Positions 33,796 to 42,451 of a stretch of 64,000 nt of DNA are shown piece by piece; within the stretch, counting starts at the first letter, position 1, and every line of letters starts with the position of its first letter. A model generated the notes under the pieces. It was not told the DNA's origin and made no database searches. It saw only the letters and a program-made list of their open reading frames with translations. The DNA comes from an uncultured Eubacteriales bacterium (GTDB lineage: Bacteria; Bacillota; Clostridia; Lachnospirales; Bianqueaceae): the NCBI GenBank assembly GCA_900315265.1, contig OMYN01000007.1:1-64000 (forward strand), in the 5' to 3' direction. Both the position numbers and the translations under genes were made by a program.

Positions 33796-35175
33796 TTGGA
33801 ATCCCTTTGGAAAAAATACACCCCTGAACAGAAGAAAGAGACCTTTGATTTCTGTGAAGGTTATAAAGCATTTATGTCTGCCTGCAAGACAGAACGCGAG
33901 TGCGTATGGGAGTTTACCCGTCTGGCGGAAGAAGCAGGTTATAAGAATTTTAACGACATCCGGAACGATAAGACCCAGCTGAAGGCCGGCGACAAGGTTT
34001 ATGCGATCAACCGTCAGAAAATGCTGATGCTGGTACAGATCGGTTCGGACGATATGGAAAAGGGACTGGCTATTTTAGGAGCCCATATCGATTCTCCCAG
34101 ACTGGATCTGAAGCCGCATCCTCTGTATGAAGATACCGACTTCGCCATGATGAAGACGCATTATTACGGCGGTATCAAAAAATTTCAGTGGGTAACGCTT
34201 CCTCTGGCTCTTCACGGCGTTGTCGCTAAAAAAGACGGAAGTACCGTTACCATCCGCATCGGCGATCAGCCTGGCGATCCGGTGTTCGGTATTTCGGATG
34301 TCCTGCCGCATTTGGCAAAAGATCAGCGGGCGAAGAGCTTAAATGACGCCTTTACCGGCGAGGATCTGAACCTTAACGTTGGGAGCCAGCCGGCAGACAA
34401 TGAAGAGGATGAAGCTGTAAAAAAGAACGTCCTGGCTATTTTGAAAGATAAATACGGCATCGAAGAAGATGATTTCGAATCGGCGGAACTGGAAGTCGTT
34501 CCGGCAGGGGCTGCCCGTGATTTCGGCTTTGACCGCAGCATGGTATTTGCCTATGGCCACGATGACCGCATCTGCGCCTACACTTCCGTAATGGCGCAGT
34601 TATCCATGAAGGATCGGATCTTCCCCCGGACTTTTGTGACGCTGCTGGTTGATAAAGAAGAGATCGGAAGCGTAGGCGCGACCGGTATGCATTCCCGCTT
34701 CTTCGAAAACACCATGGCGGAGATCATGGACAAGGCAGGTCAGTTCAGCGAGCTGAAACTGCGTCGGATGTTATCTAATTCCAAGATGCTGTCTTCCGAT
34801 GTGAGCGCCGGCTTTGACCCCAACTATGCCAGTGTCCACGAAAAGAACAATGCTCCTTATTTGAATAAAGGTCCTGTTCTTCATAAATATACCGGATCCG
34901 GAGGCAAGAGCGGTTCCAATGATGCGACGGCTGAATATATAGCCAGCCTCAGAAAGATCTGGGACGAATCCGACGTTCAGTATCAGATCGCGGAACTCGG
35001 CAAGGTAGACCAGGGAGGCGGCGGGACCATTGCCTATATCCTGGCACAGTATTCCATGGATGTGATCGATCTGGGCATTGCCCTTCACAACATGCATGCT
35101 CCGTGGGAAGTAGCGGCTAAGACGGATATCTATGAAGGATATCGAGCCTACCGGGTTTTCCTGCAGAAGATCTGA
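33796..35175 (+). CDS. M18-family zinc aminopeptidase
   Basis: The protein is 459 aa. It starts at TTG 33796 behind GGGAGGTAG. AHIDSPRLDLKPHPLYE carries the first zinc-ligand His and Asp, DKEEIGSVGATGMHS the catalytic Glu pair, and the C-terminal half has GLALHNMHAPWE-like IALHNMHAPWEV with the last His ligand. This is the dodecameric M18 aminopeptidase family (aminopeptidase I, aspartyl aminopeptidase). It trims peptides in the cytoplasm and complements oligoendopeptidase F and the peptide-type importers of this window. It lies between the two tRNA-Arg genes. Confidence 0.93.
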   Translation: MESLWKKYTPEQKKETFDFCEGYKAFMSACKTERECVWEFTRLAEEAGYKNFNDIRNDKTQLKAGDKVYAINRQKMLMLVQIGSDDMEKGLAILGAHIDSPRLDLKPHPLYEDTDFAMMKTHYYGGIKKFQWVTLPLALHGVVAKKDGSTVTIRIGDQPGDPVFGISDVLPHLAKDQRAKSLNDAFTGEDLNLNVGSQPADNEEDEAVKKNVLAILKDKYGIEEDDFESAELEVVPAGAARDFGFDRSMVFAYGHDDRICAYTSVMAQLSMKDRIFPRTFVTLLVDKEEIGSVGATGMHSRFFENTMAEIMDKAGQFSELKLRRMLSNSKMLSSDVSAGFDPNYASVHEKNNAPYLNKGPVLHKYTGSGGKSGSNDATAEYIASLRKIWDESDVQYQIAELGKVDQGGGGTIAYILAQYSMDVIDLGIALHNMHAPWEVAAKTDIYEGYRAYRVFLQKI

Positions 35176-35261
35176 AGGACCGTACTTTACATCAACAAAC
35201 GATACCGGTCAAAGGTTTAAGCCTTGGCAAAAGCCATGGCATGAGCCTTGAGCCGGTTTAT

Positions 35262-35334
35262 GCGCCTGTAGCTCAGCGGATAGAGCAGTGGTTTCCTAAA
35301 CCATGTGTCGGAGGTTCGATTCCTCTCAGGCGCA
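35262..35334 (+). tRNA. tRNA-Arg (anticodon CCT)
   Basis: The 73 bases give a full cloverleaf: acceptor GCGCCTG with CAGGCGC, D-arm GCTC/GAGC, anticodon stem GTGGT/ACCAT with loop TTCCTAA, T-arm GGAGG/CCTCT with TTCGATT. Anticodon CCT reads AGG. CCA is not encoded. I see no convincing promoter in the 86 bases upstream, so it may be read from the aminopeptidase transcript. Confidence 0.97.
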
Positions 35335-35386
35335 CTTGTTTCCTGTAAACATATAAAAAAGGGAAACTGGCAGAGAGGGCGAGCAA

Positions 35387-35980
35387 GTGGCACAAAAGAA
35401 ACTGACCGATGTGGTTTGGGAATCTCTAAACGGGAGAGAGCCTGAAACGGAAGATTCGGTATTCAAAGAGGTCATCAGCTGGCTGTGTATCATCTCAGTG
35501 GCTGTACTTTTGGCCTTTTTACTAAATAACTTTGTCATTGTCAATGCCAAGGTGACCAGCGGCTCCATGGAAAGTACCATAATGACCGGCGACCGGGTAT
35601 TGGGGCTTAGAGCCTCTTACTGGTTCGATCAGCCCCAGTTTGGAGATGTGGTATTTTTCCGTTATCCGGACGATGAAAGAAAGATTTATGTAAAGCGGGT
35701 GATCGGAGTACCGGGCGATACCATCGAGATCAAAGGCGGCATCGTTTACCGGAACGGTCAGCAGCTGGACGAACCGTATTTGAACGAGACCCCGCAGGCG
35801 CAGGATTACGGGCCTTACCAGGTACCGGACAACAGTTATTTTATGCTGGGCGATAATCGAAACAATTCGCTGGATTCCCGTTACTGGGAGCACACATTCG
35901 TAAGCCGGGGCGAGATCCTGGGAAAGGCTTATTACATCTATTATCCCCGTTTTCAGAGTATCCGCCGCAGCAGCCTATAA
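35387..35980 (+). CDS. lepB: Signal peptidase I
   Basis: The protein is 197 aa from GTG 35387 behind GAGGGCGAG. A single membrane segment (about 30-50) is followed by the catalytic Ser60 in SGSMEST and Lys103 in YVKRVIGVPGD; GDNRNNSLDSR is the conserved box E. It cleaves signal peptides at the outer face of the membrane. Exported proteins of this window that are lipoproteins would instead need signal peptidase II. It lies 52 bases after tRNA-Arg(CCT). Confidence 0.96.
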   Translation: MAQKKLTDVVWESLNGREPETEDSVFKEVISWLCIISVAVLLAFLLNNFVIVNAKVTSGSMESTIMTGDRVLGLRASYWFDQPQFGDVVFFRYPDDERKIYVKRVIGVPGDTIEIKGGIVYRNGQQLDEPYLNETPQAQDYGPYQVPDNSYFMLGDNRNNSLDSRYWEHTFVSRGEILGKAYYIYYPRFQSIRRSSL

Positions 35981-36042
35981 ATGCAGCAGCCATTAAATAT
36001 TTGGGACATAGTGTTTTGAAACGACCTTATATCATAAAAAAG

Positions 36043-36072
36043 GGACCGCTCTTCCTAAGGGAGGAGCGGTCC
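36043..36072. terminator. Bidirectional terminator between lepB and the antiporter gene
   Basis: GGACCGCTC and GAGCGGTCC pair around a 12-base loop. T follows on the plus side and a run of A precedes it, so it can serve both converging transcripts. Confidence 0.75.
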
Positions 36073-36148
36073 TTTTCATGTTAGATCAGAGATGAAAATA
36101 TGATCCGGGTAGAAACGACTCGGAAAAGACTGGGAGTGATGCCGCGCC

Positions 36149-37357
36149 TTATTTGGCAGCAGCCGCTTTAGCCTTTTTGGGTTCCGGATGGATCTCACCG
36201 GCTTTGGTAAGACTGAACTTGGCAACACCGGGTCCGATCAGTTCGTAGATCAGGGTACCGCACAGGATAACGGCACGGATGGTCGCGGCATACTGAGGAA
36301 CAGCGGATTCGGCAACCAGGGAAAGACCGATGGCGACACCAGCCTGAGGCATCAGGGCGAAGCCCAGATAATTCTGAACCGACTTGGGAGCGTGGCAGAT
36401 CTTGGCGGAGAACCAGGAGCCGAAATATTTGCCGACCATTCGAAGAACGATGTAGATAACACCGACCACGCCGATCGTGGGAAGGACGGACAATTTCAGA
36501 TCCGCGCCGGAAGTCGCGAAGAACAGCATGTACAGCGGAGGAGTGAAATTATCGGTGATCATACCGATGTTCTGAGTATCGATATCAGAACTGAAGTTGC
36601 AGAAAACAGCGCCGAAAGCCATGCACAAAAGCAGAGAAGAAACCCCCAGAAGATCGGCTACAGCCGTACCGAGGAAGATGAAGCCGACGACCAAAGCCAG
36701 CCGGTTGCCCGGTTTTTTGAAAAATTTCAGGGGAATGGTAAAGATTAGGCCCATAGCGGCGCCGATGCCTAAGGCTCCGAAGATCTCCAGGATAGGCTTC
36801 AGAATGGTTTTGACCATGGAGACGGAACGTCCTTCCAGAGCATTGGCAATGGCGATAGCGATACTGAAATAGATCAGGGCGGTCGCATCATCGATGGCAA
36901 CGACCGACAGCAGGGTCTCGGTCATGGGTCCTTTTGCCTTATACTGTTTGATGACCATGATGGTCGCGGCGGGAGCCGTAGCAGCGGCGATGGAGCCGAG
37001 AGCCAGCGAGAAGGGAACGGAATTGCCGGCGATCAGAAGCCCTATGACAACAAAAATCACAGCAAACAGGGATTCGAAGATGGCAATGATGATAGGAGTC
37101 GCACCGACCCTTTTAAAATAGGAGATCTTGAATTCGTTGCCGATGGAGAAGGCGATGAAAGCCAGCGCTACATTGGAAATGATAGAAAAATTATCCAGCG
37201 CCTGCTGAGAGACGATGTTGAGAACACTGGGGCCGACCAGAAGGCCGGCGATCAGGTAACCGGTAACATTGGGAAGTTTGATCCTTTTTACAAGACGGCC
37301 GCAGGCCATTCCTGCAAAAATCATTATGGCAAGGGCAAGAAGAGGATTATCAATCAT
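36149..37357 (-). CDS. CPA2-type cation:proton antiporter
   Basis: The protein is 402 aa with about 12 hydrophobic segments. The start LPNVTGYLIAGLLVGP is the typical first part of CPA2 antiporters (KefB/NapA type), and VVAIDDATALIYFSIAIA carries the DD pair expected at the ion site. There is no C-terminal RCK/TrkA-N domain; the tail ends in a Lys/Ala-rich stretch. It exchanges Na+ or K+ for H+ across the membrane. The start overlaps by 8 bases the stop of a P-II-like protein, so the soluble partner may take the place of a fused regulatory domain. Confidence 0.88.
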   Translation of the reverse strand: MIDNPLLALAIMIFAGMACGRLVKRIKLPNVTGYLIAGLLVGPSVLNIVSQQALDNFSIISNVALAFIAFSIGNEFKISYFKRVGATPIIIAIFESLFAVIFVVIGLLIAGNSVPFSLALGSIAAATAPAATIMVIKQYKAKGPMTETLLSVVAIDDATALIYFSIAIAIANALEGRSVSMVKTILKPILEIFGALGIGAAMGLIFTIPLKFFKKPGNRLALVVGFIFLGTAVADLLGVSSLLLCMAFGAVFCNFSSDIDTQNIGMITDNFTPPLYMLFFATSGADLKLSVLPTIGVVGVIYIVLRMVGKYFGSWFSAKICHAPKSVQNYLGFALMPQAGVAIGLSLVAESAVPQYAATIRAVILCGTLIYELIGPGVAKFSLTKAGEIHPEPKKAKAAAAK

Positions 37358-37694
37358 TGTTCTTTACGAGTCCTTCCGCATAAGAAACCGGGACCGTGAA
37401 CAGGATGCCCGTATCCGGTTTATCAAGGCCGCCGGTGACATCATTGACGATCTTGGAAATTACCGGGACTTTATCATCTTCCGCAACCATGAAGATCGTG
37501 CGGCTCTCTTTATGACCGGGGTCCAGCAGCATACGAAGGGATACCATAAAAGACAGGTCGCTGACTTCACTCAGCTGATGAGCCATGCCCTTGCTCTCAA
37601 GCAGGGTGGCGCCGGTGATCTTGTTTTTACCGAGCTGCTCCAGCATTTCCTCTATACATTCGATCTTGTTTAGTACGATAAATACAGCCTGCAT
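37350..37694 (-). CDS. P-II-like small regulatory protein coupled to the antiporter
   Basis: The protein is 114 aa from ATG 37694 behind AGGAGG; a start further upstream is unlikely. MQAVFIVLNKIECIEEMLEQL, in parts, and GATLLESKGMAHQL fit the ferredoxin-like P-II/CutA superfamily; the C-terminal GGLDKPDTGILFTVPV resembles the beta-strand end of P-II proteins. It is not GlnB/GlnK: the tyrosine of the T-loop is not evident. The 8-base overlap with the antiporter gene indicates coupled synthesis, so ligand-dependent control of the antiporter is plausible. Expression may come by read-through from asd. Confidence 0.65.
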   Translation of the reverse strand: MQAVFIVLNKIECIEEMLEQLGKNKITGATLLESKGMAHQLSEVSDLSFMVSLRMLLDPGHKESRTIFMVAEDDKVPVISKIVNDVTGGLDKPDTGILFTVPVSYAEGLVKNND

Positions 37695-37734
37695 AAGAAT
37701 CCTCCTATTTAATAAGTAGAATTGCAAATAAAAG

Positions 37735-37759
37735 GGCACCGCGCATTAAGAGCGGCGCC
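37735..37759 (-). terminator. Intrinsic terminator after asd
   Basis: On the minus strand GGCGCCGC pairs with GCGGTGCC (one G-U) around a 9-base loop and is followed by CTTTTATTT. It lies between asd and the P-II-like gene. Confidence 0.7.
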
Positions 37760-37766
37760 GCTTTCT

Positions 37767-38846
37767 TTAGTCCAGATAACCTTTAACGGCTAACAGCTCC
37801 GCCAGCTCAACGCCTCCGCCTGCCGCTCCGCGAAGCGTGTTATGGGACAGGCATACGAATTTGATGTCGTACTGGGAATCTTCCCGCAGACGGCCGACCG
37901 AAACAGCCATACCGTTTTCAAGATTGCGGTCCAGACGAGGCTGAGGACGGTCGGGCTCCGTAAAGTAATGAATGAACTGTTTGGGGGCGGAAGGAAGCTT
38001 CAGCTCCTGAGCGGGTCCTTTAAAATCCGCCCAGATCTTTTTGATTTCTTCCAGATCCGGTTTTTTGTCAAAACGGGCAAAAACGGCTGCAATGTGACCG
38101 TCGCTGACCGGAACACGCAGGCACTGAGTGGTGATGGAAACGTCCGAGCAGCTGACGATCTGTCCGTTTTCTACGTGCCCCCAGACCTTCAGGGGCTCCT
38201 TCTCGGACTTTTCTTCTTCGCCGGCAATGTAGGGTACGACATTGTCGAGGATCTCGGGCCAGCGGTCGAAGGTTTTACCGGCTCCGGAGATCGCCTGATA
38301 GGTGCAGGCCAGGACAGAATTCAAGCCGTATACTTCTTTTAAAGGAGTCAGGGCAGGAACATAGCTCTGGATCGAGCAGTTGGATTTGACCGCGATGAAA
38401 CCGCACCTGGTGCCGAGCCTTTTTCTTTGACTGTCGATGACCTGAATGTGGTCGGCATTGATCTCGGGGATGACCATGGGGACATCCGGGTAGCCCCGGT
38501 GAGCGGAGTTATTGGAAATGACCGGGATCTCCGCCTTTGCGTAGCGCTCTTCCAGATCGACGATCTGATCTTTCGGCATATTGACAGCACAGAAAACGAA
38601 ATCGACCTTGTCTTTAACTCCATCGATGTCATCTGCGTCCAGGAGGGTCATATCGGCCATGGATGCAGGGATCGGCGACTGCATGGCCCAGCGGCCGCTG
38701 ACAACCTCTTTATAGGTTTTACCTGCGCTGTTTTTGGAAGCCAGCAGCGCCGTTACATGAAACCAGGGGTGATTTTCCAACAGAGTAGCAAACCGCTGGC
38801 CGACCATTCCGGTCGCGCCGACGATCCCGACACGATATTGCTTCAT
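37767..38846 (-). CDS. asd: Aspartate-semialdehyde dehydrogenase (long, archaeal/fungal-type branch)
   Basis: The protein is 359 aa. GIVGATGMVGQRF at 7-19 binds NADPH, and the catalytic Cys157 is in KSNCSIQ. The family branch is seen in the start, the SNNSAHR motif and GRLREDSQYDIKFVCLSHNT near the end, given in part. It makes aspartate semialdehyde for lysine/diaminopimelate, threonine and methionine synthesis. It is transcribed alone from the promoter at 38891-38920. Together with metK and purE it marks a biosynthetically capable organism. Confidence 0.95.
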   Translation of the reverse strand: MKQYRVGIVGATGMVGQRFATLLENHPWFHVTALLASKNSAGKTYKEVVSGRWAMQSPIPASMADMTLLDADDIDGVKDKVDFVFCAVNMPKDQIVDLEERYAKAEIPVISNNSAHRGYPDVPMVIPEINADHIQVIDSQRKRLGTRCGFIAVKSNCSIQSYVPALTPLKEVYGLNSVLACTYQAISGAGKTFDRWPEILDNVVPYIAGEEEKSEKEPLKVWGHVENGQIVSCSDVSITTQCLRVPVSDGHIAAVFARFDKKPDLEEIKKIWADFKGPAQELKLPSAPKQFIHYFTEPDRPQPRLDRNLENGMAVSVGRLREDSQYDIKFVCLSHNTLRGAAGGGVELAELLAVKGYLD

Positions 38847-38890
38847 GCCAAGCCCTCCTTAAAATAGTAGAAATTTAAGATTCTCCGCCC

Positions 38891-38920
38891 ATCATAGCAC
38901 CCCAAAAACTTGGCTGTCAA
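38891..38920 (-). promoter_or_regulatory. asd promoter
   Basis: On the minus strand a perfect TTGACA and TATGAT are 18 bases apart, 45 bases ahead of the ATG. The 304-base gap 38847-39150 between the divergent asd and oxidoreductase genes holds only this promoter, the one at 39069-39097 and AT-rich half-sites (GAATTT, GAAATT, AAATTC at about 39000-39035) that could be an operator. Confidence 0.7.
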
Positions 38921-39068
38921 CGGATAAGGCCGGATGCGGGAAAGTTTTGAGACATATGCGGGACTTTATTACCGAAAAGACTGCATAAAACCAACGAGCG
39001 GAATTTGTGCAAAACAACGAAATTGAGGTAAATTCGTCTCCGTTAGTTTATTAACTATCCGAAAAACC

Positions 39069-39097
39069 TTTACAAGTGAAAAACTGCATTGTATAAT
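39069..39097 (+). promoter_or_regulatory. Promoter of the oxidoreductase-importer operon
   Basis: TTTACA and a perfect TATAAT are 17 bases apart, 54 bases upstream of the oxidoreductase ATG. Confidence 0.7.
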
Positions 39098-39150
39098 TTC
39101 ACCAGTCTCTGTAGTAATAATGCAACATTAGATCACTAAGGAAGTTAAAA

Positions 39151-40122
39151 ATGCTGAATATAGCAATGCTGAGCGACTGGCACGTTCATTCAGACGGCTA
39201 CGCTCATGAATTCATGAGTATGGATGACGCCAAAGTTACCTGCGTATGGGATGAAGATCCCGAACGGGGCAGCATATGGGCGAAGGAACTGGGCGTTGAT
39301 TTTGAACCTGATCTGGACGTCCTGTTGGCCAGAAAGGATGTTGACGCTGTATCCATCGGAACTCCGACGGCTATGCATCCTGAAGTTATGATCAAGGCGG
39401 CGCGGGCCGGCAAGCATATCTTTACCGAGAAAGTCATGGCTCTGAATGTTGCCGACTGCGACCAGATCGCGGAAGAGATCAACAAAGCAGGCGTTAAGTT
39501 TGTGATTTCTTTCCCGCAGCGGTCCTGGGGACGCTACATTTACATTAAAAACCTGATCGACCAGGGAAAGCTGGGAAAGGTCACCGTTCTTCGTTCCCGC
39601 GATTCCCACGACGGTGCTGTCAGAAACTGGCTGCCTGATTATTGGTATGATTTCAAGCAGACCGGCGGCGGCGCTATGATGGATCTGGGTGCTCATCCTA
39701 TGTATCTGTCCCGTTGGATGATGGGTAAGCCCAAGCGCATCAATTCGATGTTTACTTACGTTACCGGCCGCGAGGTTGACGATAATGCGGTCTGCACCAT
39801 TGAATACGAAAACGGTGCGACTGTCATTGCCGAGACCAGTCTGGTTTCCGGAAATAATCCGCAGATGTTCGAAGTATACGGCACCAAGGGCCTGGTCCTT
39901 TGCCGGGATAAAGAGATCCTGGTTAAACTGGAAGGCGATAAAGAGTTCCATACTCCCGAGATCCCCGCGGATGACATCAAACCCACCCGCAAGTTTGTGG
40001 AAGCGGTCCTCTATGACCGGCCAATCGATATCGGCCTGAAAGAAGCCAGGGACCTGACCGAACTGATGGAAAAAGCTTACCAGGCAGATCGTGAAAAACG
40101 GGAAATCGGGTTTGACGATTAA
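39151..40122 (+). CDS. Gfo/Idh/MocA-family oxidoreductase
   Basis: The protein is 323 aa. The N-terminal Rossmann domain lacks the strict GxGxxG at the start (MLSDWHVHSDGYAHE instead) but has IGTPTAMHPEVMIKAARAGKHIFTEKV, in pieces the family's loop with the EKP-like EKV in which Pro is Val. The C-terminal domain has GGGAMMDLGAHPMYL, the characteristic substrate site with Asp and His. Such enzymes oxidise or epimerise sugars and cyclitols with NAD(P). It heads a cluster with a complete Dpp/Opp-type importer, which suggests that the importer brings a carbohydrate. The ribosome site is AGGAAG. Substrate not deducible. Confidence 0.85.
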   Translation: MLNIAMLSDWHVHSDGYAHEFMSMDDAKVTCVWDEDPERGSIWAKELGVDFEPDLDVLLARKDVDAVSIGTPTAMHPEVMIKAARAGKHIFTEKVMALNVADCDQIAEEINKAGVKFVISFPQRSWGRYIYIKNLIDQGKLGKVTVLRSRDSHDGAVRNWLPDYWYDFKQTGGGAMMDLGAHPMYLSRWMMGKPKRINSMFTYVTGREVDDNAVCTIEYENGATVIAETSLVSGNNPQMFEVYGTKGLVLCRDKEILVKLEGDKEFHTPEIPADDIKPTRKFVEAVLYDRPIDIGLKEARDLTELMEKAYQADREKREIGFDD

Positions 40123-40189
40123 TGGATTCGTAAGCCGTCCGATCTTCTGATGAAACCCAAAGCGAAAGCCGGGGCTTGGAGGAAGATCT

Positions 40190-40285
40190 TTGGATATACA
40201 GCACTTAAGAGAGGAGGAGATGACGAATAAAGGTCGGACAGGGACAAAGATCATTTGGAAACGTGCCCTGCTGATGCGCAAATAG
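40190..40285 (+). CDS. Possible 31-aa peptide between oxidoreductase and binding protein
   Basis: TTG 40190 lies 7 bases behind GGAGG and opens a frame of 31 codons, beginning MDIQHLREEEMTNKGR and ending in the basic KRALLMRK. An internal ATG follows a second GGAGG but at 2 bases only. The peptide is not recognised. It could be a small protein, a leader peptide, or chance. Confidence 0.25.
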   Translation: MDIQHLREEEMTNKGRTGTKIIWKRALLMRK

Positions 40286-40319
40286 GATCGTTTCAGAGAT
40301 TCAAAAGGAGAGTTTCTAC

Positions 40320-42284
40320 ATGAAAAAGAGAATTTTTGCTCTGCTCCTTGCAGTTGCTATGATTGTAACCACTCTTGCTGGTTGCAGCAGCAGCAAAGGC
40401 AGCAGCAACAGCACTGCCGGCAGTGAGACTTCCGGCAGCACGACGAGTTCGAGCTCCGACGGCGGCGAGATGACCGAAGTCGGTACTCCTCGTAAAGACA
40501 CTCTGATCGTTGAGTGCCAGAGCCCCACTGATGTTCCCGGTCAGTTCAATACCTACATGTCCGGTACTTCCGCTGGTTTCGGTATCCATCAGCTGATGTC
40601 CGCTATGATGTGGGAAATGGACACCGTAAACGGTGAGCAGTACGGCGAAGTTGCCGATGGTATGCCTACCGCTAACGATGACTTCACTGAGTGGACCGTT
40701 CCGATCCGTAAAGGAATCAAATGGTCTGACGGCGAAGACCTGACTGCAAAAGACGTTGCCTTCACCTTCAACATGATCATGGGCAACAAGAACATTTCTC
40801 AGTGCGATTACTACAACAGCGTATTTGAGTCTGTTGAAGCTACCGACGATTACACCGTTACCATCAAAACCAAATATTCCTTCCCTCGTCTGGTTCAGAA
40901 ATTTGGTGTTACCATTTGGGGTAACGATCTTCGAATCGTTCCTGAGCACATCTATTCTCAGTACGATGATGTAACCACCTTCAAAGATGAGAAGCCTGTC
41001 GTTGCAGGTCCTTACACTGTTAAAGCTTATGATGAGCTTGGTCAGTGGATCCTGTACGAGCGTCGTGAAGACTGGCAGAACAGTACTTCCGGTGTTGTTT
41101 CCGGCAAAGAGCCCGCAGCACAGTATGTATGGTTCCGCTTCCTTGGCGATGACAGTGCCCGTCAGATGGCCATGGTCAACAACCAGGTCGATGTACTTTG
41201 CGAGGTTACCCCTGAAATGCTGACCTCTATGATGGATCAGAATGACAAGATCTCCGCTTGGTACAAAGACTTCCCGTATGCTACTTCCGATGATCCCTGC
41301 TCCAAAGGTCTGAGCTTCTCTATCGGCCAGGGCGCTCCTTACGACAACAAGTACTTCCGTTGGGGTATTGCAGCTGCCATGAACTACGATGAGATCATGA
41401 TGAACATCTTTGGCGGTATCGGACGTACTTCTCCGTTCCCGATCATTACCGAGACTTCCGCATTCCTGAAACTGTACGGAGACGAGATCCAGAATTGGCT
41501 GAAAGATTTCGAGATTCCGCTGGATGACGGCACGACTTACAAACCTTGGGATCCTGACTATGCTACTCGTATGGCCGAGACCCTTCGCGGACAGGGCTAT
41601 GACATTCCGGATGACGAAGCTACCCTTACCGATATGTTTGGTATCGGTGTTTGGAAGTATGATCCGGATGCAGCTACCGAACTGCTTAAGATGGCAGGTC
41701 TTGAACTGAAAGATGGTAAGTGGTATTTCGACGGCAAAGAGTTCACGATCGCTCTGTCCTACCTTGCTGATACCGAGGCTCAGGCAGGACGTGGTGTTCA
41801 GGCTGCCTATGACCAGCTGACCAAATTCGGTCTGAACTGCACCATCGAATCTCAGTCTTCTTCTACCTGGAACACCAACGGCTCCACTGGTAACTACCAG
41901 ATCGCCGGATATTGGCCGACCGGATTCATTACTGAGGATGTTTACTCTCAGATCAATGGTTGGGATGGAGACCTGATCGTTCCGCTGGGACAGAATGGTT
42001 CCGGCCAGGGTACTCGTTGGAATAACCAGGAAGCTACGGATATTATCCATAAGCTTGCTGAGACTGACCCGTCCAGCCCGGATGCTCATAAACTGGCTCT
42101 TCAGTTCCTTGAGGTCGCTATTGAGGATCTGCCTTTCATCGGCTTCCAGTCCGGTGTTAAGTGCGTTCCTACCAACAGCACTTATTGGACCAACTATCCT
42201 ACCGCAGACAACGCTTACAACGGACCGTGGTGGTGGTGGAGCTGCTTCAAGTATATCGTTAACGAGCTGAAACCCGTAGAGTAA
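40320..42284 (+). CDS. Family-5 extracellular solute-binding lipoprotein (Dpp/Opp type)
   Basis: The protein is 654 aa. A lipoprotein signal peptide ends in TTLAGC with the lipidated Cys22, followed by a Ser/Gly/Thr-rich linker to about residue 48. The mature part has the family-5 pattern: KDVAFTFNMIM and VAGPYTVKAYDE in lobe I, with WGIAAAMNYDEIM further on. The C-terminus contains four Trp in a row in a GPWWWWS stretch. Family-5 proteins bind peptides, but also oligosaccharides; the oxidoreductase next door favours the latter. Codons look highly biased, suggesting strong expression. A terminator follows before the permease genes. Confidence 0.92.
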   Translation: MKKRIFALLLAVAMIVTTLAGCSSSKGSSNSTAGSETSGSTTSSSSDGGEMTEVGTPRKDTLIVECQSPTDVPGQFNTYMSGTSAGFGIHQLMSAMMWEMDTVNGEQYGEVADGMPTANDDFTEWTVPIRKGIKWSDGEDLTAKDVAFTFNMIMGNKNISQCDYYNSVFESVEATDDYTVTIKTKYSFPRLVQKFGVTIWGNDLRIVPEHIYSQYDDVTTFKDEKPVVAGPYTVKAYDELGQWILYERREDWQNSTSGVVSGKEPAAQYVWFRFLGDDSARQMAMVNNQVDVLCEVTPEMLTSMMDQNDKISAWYKDFPYATSDDPCSKGLSFSIGQGAPYDNKYFRWGIAAAMNYDEIMMNIFGGIGRTSPFPIITETSAFLKLYGDEIQNWLKDFEIPLDDGTTYKPWDPDYATRMAETLRGQGYDIPDDEATLTDMFGIGVWKYDPDAATELLKMAGLELKDGKWYFDGKEFTIALSYLADTEAQAGRGVQAAYDQLTKFGLNCTIESQSSSTWNTNGSTGNYQIAGYWPTGFITEDVYSQINGWDGDLIVPLGQNGSGQGTRWNNQEATDIIHKLAETDPSSPDAHKLALQFLEVAIEDLPFIGFQSGVKCVPTNSTYWTNYPTADNAYNGPWWWWSCFKYIVNELKPVE

Positions 42285-42383
42285 TCCTTATAAGGAACTC
42301 AAAAGGCTTACGCTGTCAGTTTCGATAAACTGTGAAGTAAACCGGAAAGCACACCGCTTTTCGAAACAAAACAACTAAAAAGG

Positions 42384-42414
42384 GATGCCCCAGGCAAACC
42401 TGGGGCATCTTTTG
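42384..42414 (+). terminator. Intercistronic terminator between binding protein and permeases
   Basis: GATGCCCCAGG and CCTGGGGCATC form a perfect 11-bp stem with a CAAA loop, followed by TTTTGCT. It would let only part of the transcripts continue into the permease genes and so favour the binding protein. Confidence 0.8.
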
Positions 42415-42451
42415 CTCTTACTGAACTCTTACAGAAAAGGAAGTGTTAGGG

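Noticed and set aside
40150-40230. Second small frame starting at ATG 40150
   Set aside because: No ribosome site and only 26 codons, overlapping a better candidate.
40293-42089. 598-codon open frame on the minus strand
   Set aside because: It is opposite a complete binding-protein gene with lipobox and family pattern; the antisense product has no recognisable features.
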